From a virus, in the IMG/VR virus record IMGVR_UViG_3300046479_000013, positions 1 to 61,806 of that record: a DNA stretch of 61,806 nucleotides; one strand, written 5' to 3'. Below the pieces are notes generated by a model that worked only from the letters and a program-made list of their open reading frames with translations, ran no database searches and was not told the DNA's origin. How positions within the stretch are numbered: the first letter of the stretch is position 1; each line of letters starts with the position of its first letter. Shown piece by piece: positions 1-9,061 of this stretch. Both the position numbers and the translations under genes were made by a program.

Positions 1-2
1 TG

Positions 3-206
3 AGAGAGTTGGCCATAAAATGGACTCCCTTCATGCCAATGGGACCGGATGACTTGGATCTGGTTCACTACGTCCAGGTCCTCAACAGAAGCCGGGATAG
101 CAAATGGGTTTTGCACAACCTCCTGAAGCAATTGGCGGAGACGCCATTTGAATCCATTGAGGATCTAGCCAAGCCCCCAGTCTCTGAGATAAAGCGAAAG
201 CCTTGA
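3..206 (+). CDS. Unknown protein, 5'-truncated by window edge
   Basis: The frame is open to the left edge and ends with TGA. No ribosome binding site precedes the first possible start (TTG at 9), so the true start probably lies outside the window. The visible part is a short, charged and probably helical protein with no motif I recognise. It lies in the same direction as the small genes that follow. Confidence 0.5.
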   Translation, partial: RELAIKWTPFMPMGPDDLDLVHYVQVLNRSRDSKWVLHNLLKQLAETPFESIEDLAKPPVSEIKRKP

Positions 207-216
207 TCTCAAAACT

Positions 217-248
217 TTGACCCTGGTTGCTGACAATTAGCGTATAAT
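217..248 (+). promoter_or_regulatory. Candidate sigma70-type promoter
   Basis: A perfect TATAAT lies at 243-248, about 40 bases before the start at 290. A TTGACC lies at 217-222, but the 20-base spacer is long, so only the -10 element is convincing. It would drive the small-gene operon starting at 290. Confidence 0.45.
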
Positions 249-289
249 AAGGTGCAGGGGGTACCATCATGATCCTGCTGAGGAGAACC

Positions 290-502
290 ATGCGTTTCAA
301 TGCCGTCAATGGGAGGGATGTCAGACAGCTAACCATATCCGAATCCGCACTCACCAATACTACATTCTCAGAGATAGACATTCACCTACGGGAGATGTTG
401 ATTGCTCAAGGAGTCCCAGAGGAAGAAGCCTATGGGTACACACTGGAACTCGTAACCCAACCCCATGAGGAAAAATCCCATGCCGAATACAAACCCATTT
501 GA
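290..502 (+). CDS. Unknown small protein (70 aa)
   Basis: The start at 290 is preceded by GAGGAG at a good distance; an upstream in-frame ATG at 269 has no such site. The product is acidic, with a likely helix around residues 28-55, and no recognised domain. Its 3' end overlaps the next gene by 23 bases, which suggests translational coupling. It follows the TATAAT promoter and is probably the first gene of this operon. Confidence 0.6.
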   Translation: MRFNAVNGRDVRQLTISESALTNTTFSEIDIHLREMLIAQGVPEEEAYGYTLELVTQPHEEKSHAEYKPI

Positions 503-938
503 CTACTTGGCCTGGTTCAAGGTTCAGGTGATCGAGCCCAAGACCCGTGAGGTCTTCTACGAAGTCAACCTACGGGGTGAAGGCACGCTTGACGTCTGCG
601 AAGCTGTGCTCAAACTGCTCTGCATCTGCCCCAACACCGACAACATCATATCTCGCATCGGCCACGAGGAAGAAGGCTGGCGGCTCTACTCCATCAAGGA
701 TTTTGACATCCTGGTGACCGCTGCAGAAGATCCCGTGGACTTCGAGGGTCGGATCGAACTGGCGCTTCAGATCGCCAAAGACATCCTAAACCCTCGCAGG
801 GACACCGACAAAGCCATCCTTCGCTCCTCCCTGCTGGAGATGGTCCGGGCATTGCTTGGCGGCAAACCCAAGACCGGGGAGATCTACGAGATCTCAGAGA
901 CCATCGAATACGGCGAGTTCATGAAGGATCTGCAATGA
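480..938 (+). CDS. Unknown protein (152 aa)
   Basis: Start chosen at 480, with GAGG about nine bases upstream; the ATG at 465 has no site. The sequence looks like a globular alpha/beta protein followed by a helical C-terminus, with no recognised motif. It overlaps the previous gene and ends in an ATGA overlap with the next one, so the three genes are probably one translational unit. Confidence 0.65.
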   Translation: MPNTNPFDYLAWFKVQVIEPKTREVFYEVNLRGEGTLDVCEAVLKLLCICPNTDNIISRIGHEEEGWRLYSIKDFDILVTAAEDPVDFEGRIELALQIAKDILNPRRDTDKAILRSSLLEMVRALLGGKPKTGEIYEISETIEYGEFMKDLQ

Positions 939-1525
939 GCTTGTTCCGGGTCCCAGCCCCAGAGGAATACCTCCGGAAATTCCCGAGAGGGCATTGCTCT
1001 GAGCTCCGGAACCTCTACGTCTACATGCTCCCCGGACTGGGAGATCATCCTGAAGGTACCCCGCTGGAATTCCAAGAGGCCCTCTGTGAGGTCGTGCGTG
1101 GCATGTGGATTCGTCCGCGCATGCGCTACCTCCAAGGGCCTCCAGATGTTCCGGCAACAATCTGTGACTGGTCATACAAGAAGATTCCCGAGGGATCCAT
1201 GCTGGTGGGTATGGGCCTTGGAGGCACGGTGGCTTGTGGACTCCAGGACTACGTTAAGGATCTGATCGTATTTGCCATTAACGCCCCAATGGTGGTTGGG
1301 GACTACCGGGTTCACCCAGCTGGCCTACCAGGTCAGCGAGTGGCCCTTTACAACTCAAATTTGCCAACCCTTGAGGGATCCTCCTCCTGGGCTGGATGCT
1401 GTGACGATCATGCAGATCTGCCTTTTCTTACCCAAGACCTCAAGGGCCATCTGCCCTTCCTGGCTACCCTGATTGCAATCAATCTGAGGGGGCAGAACAT
1501 GCATGAGGCATTGAAGCTTCTGTAA
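935..1525 (+). CDS. Alpha/beta-hydrolase-like protein lacking the nucleophile serine
   Basis: The gene starts inside the stop of the previous one (ATGA). Residues near 90-100 read V-G-M-G-L-G-G-T-V-A, very like the nucleophile elbow of alpha/beta hydrolases (V-G-H-S-L-G-G), but the serine position is glycine. A strand-loop Y-M-L-P-G-L-G-D near residue 31 fits the first strand and oxyanion loop. A D-D-H-A-D segment near residue 150 could hold a histidine. Inference: the fold is kept but hydrolase activity is doubtful; it may be a binding protein. Assignment rests on local motifs only. Confidence 0.5.
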   Translation: MSLFRVPAPEEYLRKFPRGHCSELRNLYVYMLPGLGDHPEGTPLEFQEALCEVVRGMWIRPRMRYLQGPPDVPATICDWSYKKIPEGSMLVGMGLGGTVACGLQDYVKDLIVFAINAPMVVGDYRVHPAGLPGQRVALYNSNLPTLEGSSSWAGCCDDHADLPFLTQDLKGHLPFLATLIAINLRGQNMHEALKLL

Positions 1526-1552
1526 AGCTGAGTAACCTGTCCTGGAGGGTTT

Positions 1553-1756
1553 ATGGACAGGCTACGAATCGGCCTTGCTTTGGCCATATTGGTCCTAGGG
1601 ACGGGGTGTGCCTCGAACCAGGTGATGCGTCAGCGGTTAGGGGATGGCTGTCCTCACCTCATGACGGACACCCATGGAAACACTTACGTGGTTGAACACC
1701 ACTTAGGGGACACCTACCACATCACCCCACTGGAATCCTATCCGGTGCCCAAATGA
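1553..1756 (+). CDS. Small lipoprotein (67 aa)
   Basis: An N-terminal hydrophobic segment is followed by L-G-T-G-C at residues 15-19, a lipobox, so the mature protein should start at the cysteine as a lipid-anchored protein of 49 residues. The C-terminal part has no recognised domain. The next gene overlaps its stop and encodes a membrane protein, so a two-component envelope function such as an o-spanin/i-spanin pair is conceivable, but nothing in the sequence proves it. Confidence 0.65.
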   Translation: MDRLRIGLALAILVLGTGCASNQVMRQRLGDGCPHLMTDTHGNTYVVEHHLGDTYHITPLESYPVPK

Positions 1757-1893
1757 TGGACGATGATGATCTGTCCATCCTGGGTTGGATTTTCCTTGCT
1801 CTTACGGCGATCACCGTGATCGGTTTATGGGCGCATTATAATCCACACTCCGCTCAGAGAATTCTGGGCATCGTTCAGCAGCTTGCTGACTAG
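1753..1893 (+). CDS. Small single-span membrane protein (46 aa)
   Basis: The ATG overlaps the lipoprotein stop (ATGA). A cluster of acidic residues (M-M-D-D-D-D) is followed by one hydrophobic span (about residues 8-27) and a short C-terminal helix; the gene ends in TAG. It is tightly packed between the lipoprotein and the CCA enzyme, which supports it as a real gene despite its size. Function unknown. Confidence 0.55.
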   Translation: MMDDDDLSILGWIFLALTAITVIGLWAHYNPHSAQRILGIVQQLAD

Positions 1894-1901
1894 GAGAAGT
1901 C

Positions 1902-3257
1902 ATGGACGTAGTTCGTAAGACAATTCTGAATTTGCTGGCTGAAGGTAACGAGGACATTCGGCGATCAGTGATCAACCAGATCCCCTTTGAGGTCCGAGAC
2001 CTCCTACATAGCTTGCACATGAAGAGCCACAAGAACAATGGCTTCTTCCTGGTCGGTGGCTGCATCCGGGACATGCTCCTGGGTCGCACGCCCAAGGACT
2101 GGGACATGGTGACCACGGAACCCTATGTGGTCAAGGGCCTCTACCCGATGATCGGAAAGGACTTTCCGGTGTGGCAAGTCAAGCTGGTCAATCATGTCGT
2201 GGAACTGGCCTCGGCCCGCACAGAGCGGAAGATCGGAGACGGACATACCGGCTTTGAATGTACCGAGACCAACGACATTAATCAGGACCTGCTCCGGCGG
2301 GACCTCACGATCAACGCCATTGCCTTGAGCGACAGCGGAGATATCTTCTATGCTCCCAATGCGTTGGAAGACCTCAAGGATGGTGTGCTCCGGCATGTCA
2401 CCAAGGCCTTCGCCGAGGATCCTCTGCGAGTGTTCCGGGTGGCCCGGTTCGCGGCCCAGCTGGGTTTCACGGTGCATCCTCACACGACCAGGTTCATGTT
2501 CATGCTGCGTCATGAGCTGAAGACCCTGAGTCCGGATCGAGTCCGGGTGGAACTGGAACGGGCCTTGATGGCTCCCCATCCCAGCCAATTCTTCCGGGTG
2601 CTCAAAGAGGCTCGCTGCTTGGATCACTGGTTCCCCGAAGTGGAGAGCCTGATCGGATCAGAACATAGCCTCAAACATCACCCGGAGGGGGACGCCTTCG
2701 AGCATGTCATGCTGTGCATGGAGACCATGCGCAAGAACCCCTCCTGCACGCTGGATCATATGTTGGCCATCCTGGGCCATGACTTCGGCAAGGGTCTCAC
2801 CGATCCTACGATGTGGCCTAAGCACATAGGTCATGAGCAAGGCGGGATCCCGTTGATCATCAACTTCTGCAACCGTCTGGGCTACGGCAGACAGACGATC
2901 CATCAGATGACCCAGGTGGCTGCCAATCACATGGTGATGCATAAGATCCAAGAACTCCGGCCTAGCACGCTGCGCAAGCTGCTCTTGGACACCCGACGTT
3001 CTGTGTTAGGCATCAAGGGTTTCGGCGATGTGTGTCAGGCTGACCACAATGGTCGGGGTGGTTTTGAGAACTATGAATACAAGAGCACTCAATACCTCCT
3101 GGACGCCATGGAGGCTCTCAAGGCCGTGAAGATCGTTCCGGGTTTGACTCCAACGCAAATTGAACAGACTCAGAACATCACCATGAAAGCCTGGAAGAAC
3201 CAATACCTCAAGGACCCCGAGAACGTACGGGGAACGTGCGTGGAGCACAAACCTTGA
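1902..3257 (+). CDS. cca: CCA-adding enzyme / tRNA nucleotidyltransferase with HD domain
   Basis: This enzyme adds or repairs the 3' CCA of tRNAs. The nucleotidyltransferase signature is complete: F-L-V-G-G-C-I-R-D-M-L-L-G near residues 50-62, followed by D-W-D-M (metal-binding carboxylates). R-R-D-L-T-I-N-A and the D-P-L-R-V-F-R-V-A-R-F-A motif follow near 130-180, and an HD domain (G-H-D-F-G-K-G) near 295. Length (451 aa) fits bacterial HD-type enzymes. AGGAG precedes the start. Context: several tRNA-like genes in this window lack an encoded CCA (the permuted tRNAs, the class II Cys tRNA and the tRNA at 52032), so the enzyme has candidate phage substrates. Confidence 0.93.
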   Translation: MDVVRKTILNLLAEGNEDIRRSVINQIPFEVRDLLHSLHMKSHKNNGFFLVGGCIRDMLLGRTPKDWDMVTTEPYVVKGLYPMIGKDFPVWQVKLVNHVVELASARTERKIGDGHTGFECTETNDINQDLLRRDLTINAIALSDSGDIFYAPNALEDLKDGVLRHVTKAFAEDPLRVFRVARFAAQLGFTVHPHTTRFMFMLRHELKTLSPDRVRVELERALMAPHPSQFFRVLKEARCLDHWFPEVESLIGSEHSLKHHPEGDAFEHVMLCMETMRKNPSCTLDHMLAILGHDFGKGLTDPTMWPKHIGHEQGGIPLIINFCNRLGYGRQTIHQMTQVAANHMVMHKIQELRPSTLRKLLLDTRRSVLGIKGFGDVCQADHNGRGGFENYEYKSTQYLLDAMEALKAVKIVPGLTPTQIEQTQNITMKAWKNQYLKDPENVRGTCVEHKP

Positions 3258-3277
3258 TTTGAATCCATAAGCTCTAA

Positions 3278-3308
3278 ACCCTGGGGTTGAGTTCTTCAAC
3301 CCCAGGGT
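3278..3308 (+). terminator. Strong hairpin between cca and rIIA-like gene
   Basis: A 13-bp perfect stem (3278-3290 with 3296-3308) encloses a five-base loop. No T-run follows, so it may be an mRNA-stabilising or processing hairpin, not a full intrinsic terminator. It ends 23 bases before the next start codon. Confidence 0.5.
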
Positions 3309-3331
3309 ATCGTATACGGGAGGAGAGAAAC

Positions 3332-5773
3332 ATGAAGCTGCAAGCCAGCGGGGTCAAGGTCGAAACCTTTGGGGTTGAGGAGTCCAGCGACTCTGACTTC
3401 ATCATCCACAACAGTGCTATCGCATTCAAGATCCTGAGCTCGGGTCTCTACAGCGATCCTGTCCGTGCCATTCTGCGTGAGTTGGGTACCAATGCCATGG
3501 ACGCGCACATCATGGCCGGGAAGCCTGAACTGCCCTTTAAGATCCACCTGCCCACTCGGTTTGAGTCCTGGTTCTCCATCAAGGATGAAGGCATCGGGAT
3601 GACCGAGGAACAGATCCGCACCAACTACTGTGGCTATTTCGGCTCCACTAAACGCTCCGACAATGCAGTCACTGGATGCTTCGGCCTGGGTAGCAAGAGT
3701 CCCTTCTCCTACACCGAGACCTTCTCAGTCACCAGCGTGATCGACGGTGTCAAGTCGGTCTACACGGCCTATGTGGCACCTGAGGGCAAGCCTAAGGTCA
3801 ACAAGCTCTCCATGGAGGAGACTGAGGAACCCAACAGCGTCGAAGTAATGTTCCCGGTCCGCACTGAGCACATCTGGGACTACACGCAGAAGGCCAAGTC
3901 CGTCTACCGTGATTTCCCGGTGTGGCCTGAGAGCAATGTCCCTCTGGAGTTGGTCCGGGTGGAACATTCACCGGAAGGGACCGCCAAGTATGAAGTGAAG
4001 CTGTTCCGGGACCTGGAAGACGGATCAGATCCCATCGAAGAGATCGAGGAGCATGAGCTCACCTGGGGAATCCGCAAGGGGAACTGGAACAACCCAGTGG
4101 GTGATGGTGTCCGAGTTATCCTTGGGCCGGTTGCCTATCCTCTGGACCAAGCCCAGATAAGCTTCACCCATCCAATGCTGAAGTCCAACCTAGACATCCG
4201 GATCGCCATGGGTGATGTGGAGATGACTCCCAGCCGTGAGAGTCTCAACTACACAGACTTCACCAAGGCCAATCTCAAGAGCGCCTTCGAGGCCATCGGC
4301 AAGAGTATCTCCACTGCCTACCTGACTGAGCTCAACAAGTGCAACAAGCGCATTGAGGCCCTGATCCTCATGAGCCGTTGGAGGAACAACAACCAGCAGC
4401 TGTACAATGTGATCTATGAGGCGGCCAAGGGTTTCGATTTTGAGAAGTTCAAGATCTCCTCTGACAAGATCACCATCAACCAGACGGAGTTCCTGGGTGT
4501 GGGAATCTACGAGCTGGATTATTACCACAATGGCCCCAAGCTGAACCCCAAGACCAACAGCAAGAACGAGCGACTGGAACTCAAGGCCGGTCGCAACTCC
4601 TGGTTGGAGAAGGACAAGGTGTTCCTGATCAGCAAGGAGTTGGTGCTGGTCTACCAGGATGTGCGTAAGGCTGGCTTCAAATCAATGGTCCAACGCGCTA
4701 AGAGCCAAGGGGAATTCGAAGGTAAGGAGCTGCTGATCCTGGTGCCTACTAAAGACGCTGTCATGCAGCCTACTGGGAAGAACAAGTGGATTGAAGACGT
4801 CAATGCCTTCGACGACGCCATGCTCCTGTCAGCTGAGTTTGACACAGAGATCACCCTGGCCTCTGAGTTGTTCGTCAAGTATCCGGCTCCCAAGACCGAG
4901 AAGGGAAAGGTCAAGAGCACCCGCACCAGACTGCTGGAAAAGTCCCACCGGGGTGACGGCTCTGACTTCTGGAAGCTGACCTACGAAGATGTTGAGGACA
5001 CGCTGGCCAACCTTGAAGGGGACACCAAATACTTCTTCTATATCACTGGGTTCTCCGTGGATGATACCATCACCTACAAGGAAGTAACCCAGAAGAACCC
5101 GGACACCGGCCTGGATGAGAAGGTCATGGTCCCCGATGACCAGATTGCGAACAACCAGACCCTTGGGAATATCTTCGAGAAGCTGCAGGAGGCAAAGATC
5201 TTGGAGGCTGATGATGTTCTCTTCGGGGTCAACACCAAGGACAAAGACAAGATCAAGGACGATCCGGAGTGGGTGAATATCTTTGAGTATGCTCGCGAAT
5301 ATCTCGCCAACTCCCTCTCCCAAGAAGACAAGGACCGGCTGGAATTCTCCAAGTCCAAGCACACCGAATCCCTGGTGAGCATCATTGACATTGGCAAGAA
5401 GCAGGTGCTCGAAGGGACCTTGTTCAAGGAGCTCATTGAGCCCTTCACGCCCATTGCCCAGGTGATCAAGGACGCGTATCAAAGTGCATATCAGAGCTGG
5501 CACACCACCACGCAGACCAGGCGCATCCAGAAGCTGAATGATCTCTTCAGTGTCCTCCATGTTCCCCATCCTCCGGTGCGGGAAGCCATCCAGGAAGTGG
5601 TGAGCCAGATCTCAGAAACCTATCCCTGGTTGTTCAGTGGGGTGTTTGAACGCAATGACACCAAAATGATCGAATACATCCTCCTGGTAGACAATGCCGA
5701 AAAGGCAAAGCAGCGTATCCTTCAACTTGAGTCCGATCTTTCCGAAGCTCGTTCCTACGTAGTCCAATCATAA
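3332..5773 (+). CDS. rIIA: rIIA-like protein (GHKL ATPase)
   Basis: GGAGGAG precedes the ATG at 3332; the longer upstream frame is not used. The N-terminal 200 residues carry Bergerat-fold (GHKL, Hsp90-type) ATP-binding motifs: R-E-L-G-T-N-A-M-D-A (N box), D-E-G-I-G-M (G1) and G-L-G-S-K-S-P-F (G2). This is typical of phage rIIA proteins, which affect lysis and exclusion by host defence; the biochemical role is poorly known. The C-terminal 500 residues are charged and partly coiled-coil near the end. An rIIB-like gene follows 11 bases downstream, the same order as in T4-like phages. Confidence 0.85.
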   Translation: MKLQASGVKVETFGVEESSDSDFIIHNSAIAFKILSSGLYSDPVRAILRELGTNAMDAHIMAGKPELPFKIHLPTRFESWFSIKDEGIGMTEEQIRTNYCGYFGSTKRSDNAVTGCFGLGSKSPFSYTETFSVTSVIDGVKSVYTAYVAPEGKPKVNKLSMEETEEPNSVEVMFPVRTEHIWDYTQKAKSVYRDFPVWPESNVPLELVRVEHSPEGTAKYEVKLFRDLEDGSDPIEEIEEHELTWGIRKGNWNNPVGDGVRVILGPVAYPLDQAQISFTHPMLKSNLDIRIAMGDVEMTPSRESLNYTDFTKANLKSAFEAIGKSISTAYLTELNKCNKRIEALILMSRWRNNNQQLYNVIYEAAKGFDFEKFKISSDKITINQTEFLGVGIYELDYYHNGPKLNPKTNSKNERLELKAGRNSWLEKDKVFLISKELVLVYQDVRKAGFKSMVQRAKSQGEFEGKELLILVPTKDAVMQPTGKNKWIEDVNAFDDAMLLSAEFDTEITLASELFVKYPAPKTEKGKVKSTRTRLLEKSHRGDGSDFWKLTYEDVEDTLANLEGDTKYFFYITGFSVDDTITYKEVTQKNPDTGLDEKVMVPDDQIANNQTLGNIFEKLQEAKILEADDVLFGVNTKDKDKIKDDPEWVNIFEYAREYLANSLSQEDKDRLEFSKSKHTESLVSIIDIGKKQVLEGTLFKELIEPFTPIAQVIKDAYQSAYQSWHTTTQTRRIQKLNDLFSVLHVPHPPVREAIQEVVSQISETYPWLFSGVFERNDTKMIEYILLVDNAEKAKQRILQLESDLSEARSYVVQS

Positions 5774-5784
5774 AGGAGCCACCA

Positions 5785-7110
5785 ATGGGCGCACCTTCAA
5801 TCATCAAGGCCGGTAACACCCTTACCGTCCACTTCCTCGGCAAGAAGATCTTCGCCGTCACGGACAGCGTCAAGAACTGGAAGAAGATCCTGGAGACCAT
5901 CAAGGCCAAGGACTGGGACGAACTGCTGCTCCAGCTGGACCTGACCCAGGCCGTGGCCACCAAGAGCAAGGGCCGTGCGGAGATCATCAAGGACCAGGTG
6001 TTCCTGGACGGTCGGCCCGTGAAGAACGCCGTGTCCGAGCGGATCCTCGAGATGGTCATGGACGACTGGGACTTCAACCCGCTGCTCCGCTTCCTCGAGA
6101 ACTCCTACGCCAACCCGGCTCCCTGGGCGGTGAATGAGCTGTTCTTGTTCCTGGAGACCAACAAGCTCCCCATCACCGAGGACGGGTGCTTCCTGGCCTA
6201 CAAGGTCGTCAACCACGACTACACCGACTGCTACACCAGCAAGATCGACAACTCCATCGGCCAGGTGGTCACCATGGAGCGCCAGTCCGTGGACGCTGTC
6301 CGTGATCGAACCTGCAGCTATGGCCTCCACTTCTGCAGCTACGAATACATCAAAAGCTTCTCCAGCTGGTACAACGACAAGAAGCCTCGGCTCATGCTGG
6401 TGAAGATCAACCCAGTGGATGTGGTCTCCATCCCCAGCGACTACAGCAACACCAAGGGCCGGTGCTGCAAGTACGAAGTGATCGATGAAGTGGACATCAA
6501 CACCCGTGAGTCCCACAATGCCTCCGCTCCTCCAGTGGTCGACCTGCGGCCTCTGGAAGGTCCCACCGGGAAGCCCACCCCGGCTCCTGCTGGCCCGGTG
6601 CTCAACATCGACATGATCATCGACATGCTCGTCGAGGAGATGAAGAATGCTCATCTCGACACTTCCATCAATCCAAGCTTCTCCTTCAACTACTACGGGG
6701 ACTCCATCGACCTCGAAGAGATCCTCACTGCCCTGGACCTCAAGCTCGAGACCGAACTGGCGGGTGCCGACTGGCCGGAAGACATCGAGGATCGCTCCCT
6801 GGACACCCTGGCCGAATGGATCCTGGAACAGAAGCTGGCCGGTCCGGTGGACATCAAGAAGGGAGATGTCTCTGAGGACGACTACAGCTTCGAGGGCCTG
6901 TGCAAGCACTTCAACGTCTCCAAGAACGCTTCCGGCACCGCGCTCAAGGGTCTGCGGGAAGGCCTGAGCATCACTGGACAGGCCCTGGCTGACAAACTGG
7001 ATCGCAGTCGCTCCTCCGTGTGGTCCTTCGAGAACTCCCTCAATCCCAAGCAGGAGACCATCCACGCCGTGCTCACCGCCCTGCGGGATCTGGAGAAGGC
7101 CGAAGAGTAA
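5785..7110 (+). CDS. rIIB: rIIB-like protein with C-terminal helix-turn-helix
   Basis: The core (about residues 90-245) has the rIIB pattern: F-N-P-L-L-R-F-L-E-N, L-P-I-T-E-D-G-C-F-L-A-Y-K, D-N-S-I-G-Q-V, G-L-H-F-C-S and V-V-S-I-P-S-D-Y. A proline-rich linker follows, then an acidic domain. The end (about 385-435) reads like an XRE-type helix-turn-helix (S-I-T-G-Q-A-L-A-D-K-L-D-R-S-R-S-S-V-W), longer than T4 rIIB. GGAGCC precedes the start. It forms an operon with rIIA and is followed by a terminator. The DNA-binding tail is the unusual part. Confidence 0.85.
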   Translation: MGAPSIIKAGNTLTVHFLGKKIFAVTDSVKNWKKILETIKAKDWDELLLQLDLTQAVATKSKGRAEIIKDQVFLDGRPVKNAVSERILEMVMDDWDFNPLLRFLENSYANPAPWAVNELFLFLETNKLPITEDGCFLAYKVVNHDYTDCYTSKIDNSIGQVVTMERQSVDAVRDRTCSYGLHFCSYEYIKSFSSWYNDKKPRLMLVKINPVDVVSIPSDYSNTKGRCCKYEVIDEVDINTRESHNASAPPVVDLRPLEGPTGKPTPAPAGPVLNIDMIIDMLVEEMKNAHLDTSINPSFSFNYYGDSIDLEEILTALDLKLETELAGADWPEDIEDRSLDTLAEWILEQKLAGPVDIKKGDVSEDDYSFEGLCKHFNVSKNASGTALKGLREGLSITGQALADKLDRSRSSVWSFENSLNPKQETIHAVLTALRDLEKAEE

Positions 7111-7130
7111 TCCCTACTAGCTCTTCATAT

Positions 7131-7162
7131 AAGCCCGGTCCTCGGATCGGGCTTTGTTTTGT
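7131..7162 (+). terminator. Intrinsic terminator after rIIB
   Basis: A GC-rich stem (AAGCCCG with CGGGCTT) with a short loop is followed by TGTTTTG. It sits 20 bases past the rIIB stop. Confidence 0.75.
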
Positions 7163-7203
7163 CTTGAAACCAAGTAACCTCTCTTACACCCCTAGGAGGT
7201 TAT

Positions 7204-7482
7204 ATGTGGATTGTAATTGTTGTTGCGGCCCTGCTGGGCCTTGGTCTGTGGCTCAAGTACGGCGGTAAGGTCAAGCAGGAAGAGGCTGTGGTGGTAGCGG
7301 ATGTCACCACTGACGTCAAGGATGTGACCAATGTGGTTACCCCCATCGTCGCTGATGTGACCAAGGACGTAGCCGAAGTGACCACCGACGTCAAGGACAT
7401 CACCGAAGTTGTGACCCCGGTTGTGGCTGACGTGACCAAGGATGTCACCGCTGTGGTTGACGATGTGAAGGGCAAGGTCTAA
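7204..7482 (+). CDS. Membrane-anchored repeat protein (92 aa)
   Basis: AGGAGG precedes the start. One N-terminal span (residues 2-17) is followed by a periphery made of repeats of the type D-V-T-x-D-V-x-[DE]-V-T-x-V-V-T-P, with an 11-residue period typical of an amphipathic helix. The repeat is seen directly; an elongated or membrane-lying helical rod is inference. It lies alone between two terminators. Confidence 0.7.
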   Translation: MWIVIVVAALLGLGLWLKYGGKVKQEEAVVVADVTTDVKDVTNVVTPIVADVTKDVAEVTTDVKDITEVVTPVVADVTKDVTAVVDDVKGKV

Positions 7483-7510
7483 CCCCTGCGCTCAACCTAG
7501 ACCAAGAACG

Positions 7511-7538
7511 AGGCCCCCAATTGGGGGCCTTAGTTTTA
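7511..7538. terminator. Bidirectional terminator between convergent genes
   Basis: The inverted repeat AGGCCCCCAA/TTGGGGGCCT is followed by TAGTTTT on the plus strand. It separates the plus-strand rII block from the minus-strand fibre genes. Confidence 0.75.
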
Positions 7539-9059
7539 GCCTCCACCACCGTTGTTACCTGGCAAGGGGAAAGTGGCATTCCCGATTGCAATCCCAGAGA
7601 CCAACCCTGTGGGGGCTGTGACGTTAGGAACTTGGAATTGACCATAGTTGATGAAATCCAGGAGCATCAAGACGCCGTTGCTCATCAGAACGTAGCGATA
7701 CTGTTCATCTCCGGTATCTCCCCAATAGGAGAAAGTGAAAGAGGGGGTGAGGGTGACTAGACTTGGATCAACCAGCTGATACCAGGAACTCCCATCTCGG
7801 CTGATAAGGATTTGGTTCCCATCAGCCGTATCTCCATTTGTATCAGAAATGTAGAAGTTGTCTGAGACCATCACTCGCATGGAGTCATCACCACTTGAAA
7901 ATACAGCTTGCTGATTGATCTGACCCACCCCGATGATGGTGTTGACGGCCTGAGCTTGATATCCTGGGAAACTCTTGCTGGAAGGAAGAAGTGGATATAC
8001 GGTGGCATTGTAAGGACCGGAGGGAACCTCTCCCCCACTCATGAATGTCAAGGTTAATGCAGTATCAGGGTCTGCTGCTAAGAAGGGGCCATAGGTGTTA
8101 TTTCCACTATAGAAGTTGCGATTGACAAACACCCCAAGGGGATCATTGGTTCCGGGAACTACACCACTAGCGACTGTGGACATTTCTCCATGCTGCTGAT
8201 TCCAATTGTTATAGTCAGAAGCAAATACGATTCTTCTCTGTTGATTGGTGGTCTCTTGGACTTCGAATCCGCAATACTCTGCCCCACTACTGAACCCATT
8301 GAAATATTGGGGGTTACTCATATTGCTTGTTTGCAGATAGGGAGTCCCTGGGATGAAATGCTCAAAAGCATTCTTTCGACCATCCCAATTACAATTCTGA
8401 GGGTTGCACTGTTGTGGTGTGCTAGAGCCACCATTCCAATACCAAATATTATTGCTAGAATCCAAGAAAACGAATACACCAGAACCATAGTCATAATAGG
8501 TTTCAGGACCACCCAGGGTTGGAATTGGATCCCCAAAGCCAGGGGTCATATCTGTCCAAACCGCTGTAGGAGCAGCATCGGGGGAAGTATAGAATTTAAA
8601 ATTCCCATCCGACCCGGAGACCATCACAGACAGGCCGGGATAACCCAAACCTGTAGCTGCTCCTAAGATGGTTTCTCCAGAGACAGTGGTGACCTGGGAA
8701 CGAACAAAGGTGGTTTTGCTAGTGGGGAGGAAGATACTCTGCTCATCCTCGGAAATGATAGCACTACCATCCCGGACGGGTAAAAGACCTCCAGTCCAAG
8801 GGGTTACTCCATCTGTGTCAAACACACTGGCAACCGTTAGAGCAGAGAGATTGTTCGAAGGGGAAAGGTTGTTGAAGTAATTTTGATAGTTACTTCCCTG
8901 ATACCAAGTCCCATCGGTGGGAAGCCAACCAGCCGGAAGAGGCATGTCCTTGGGGAAGCTCATCACTGCCCCCAAGGGGAGCATACCCACTCCGGATGTG
9001 TAGGCTTGAGATAGAAGAGCTACTCTATTGAATAGCCACATGGATTCAGCACTGAACAT
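7536..9059 (-). CDS. Tail fibre / collar-type adhesin (507 aa)
   Basis: Near residues 24-50 the protein reads G-M-L-P-L-G-A-V-M-S-F-P-K-D-M-P-L-P-A-G, the start of a tail-collar-type domain found in phage receptor-binding proteins. The rest is rich in Gly, Ser, Asn and aromatic residues and in beta-strand-like segments, and ends G-N-N-G-G-G-G. It follows the giant fibre gene by two bases, so the two are probably co-translated and assemble into one fibre. Receptor unknown. Confidence 0.72.
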   Translation of the reverse strand: MFSAESMWLFNRVALLSQAYTSGVGMLPLGAVMSFPKDMPLPAGWLPTDGTWYQGSNYQNYFNNLSPSNNLSALTVASVFDTDGVTPWTGGLLPVRDGSAIISEDEQSIFLPTSKTTFVRSQVTTVSGETILGAATGLGYPGLSVMVSGSDGNFKFYTSPDAAPTAVWTDMTPGFGDPIPTLGGPETYYDYGSGVFVFLDSSNNIWYWNGGSSTPQQCNPQNCNWDGRKNAFEHFIPGTPYLQTSNMSNPQYFNGFSSGAEYCGFEVQETTNQQRRIVFASDYNNWNQQHGEMSTVASGVVPGTNDPLGVFVNRNFYSGNNTYGPFLAADPDTALTLTFMSGGEVPSGPYNATVYPLLPSSKSFPGYQAQAVNTIIGVGQINQQAVFSSGDDSMRVMVSDNFYISDTNGDTADGNQILISRDGSSWYQLVDPSLVTLTPSFTFSYWGDTGDEQYRYVLMSNGVLMLLDFINYGQFQVPNVTAPTGLVSGIAIGNATFPLPGNNGGGG

Positions 9060-9061
9060 AT

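Noticed and set aside
5797-7065. Long minus-strand ORF (422 aa) opposite the rIIB-like gene
   Set aside because: It is the shadow of a strongly biased coding gene with clear rIIB motifs; the translation is low-complexity Val/Gly/His.
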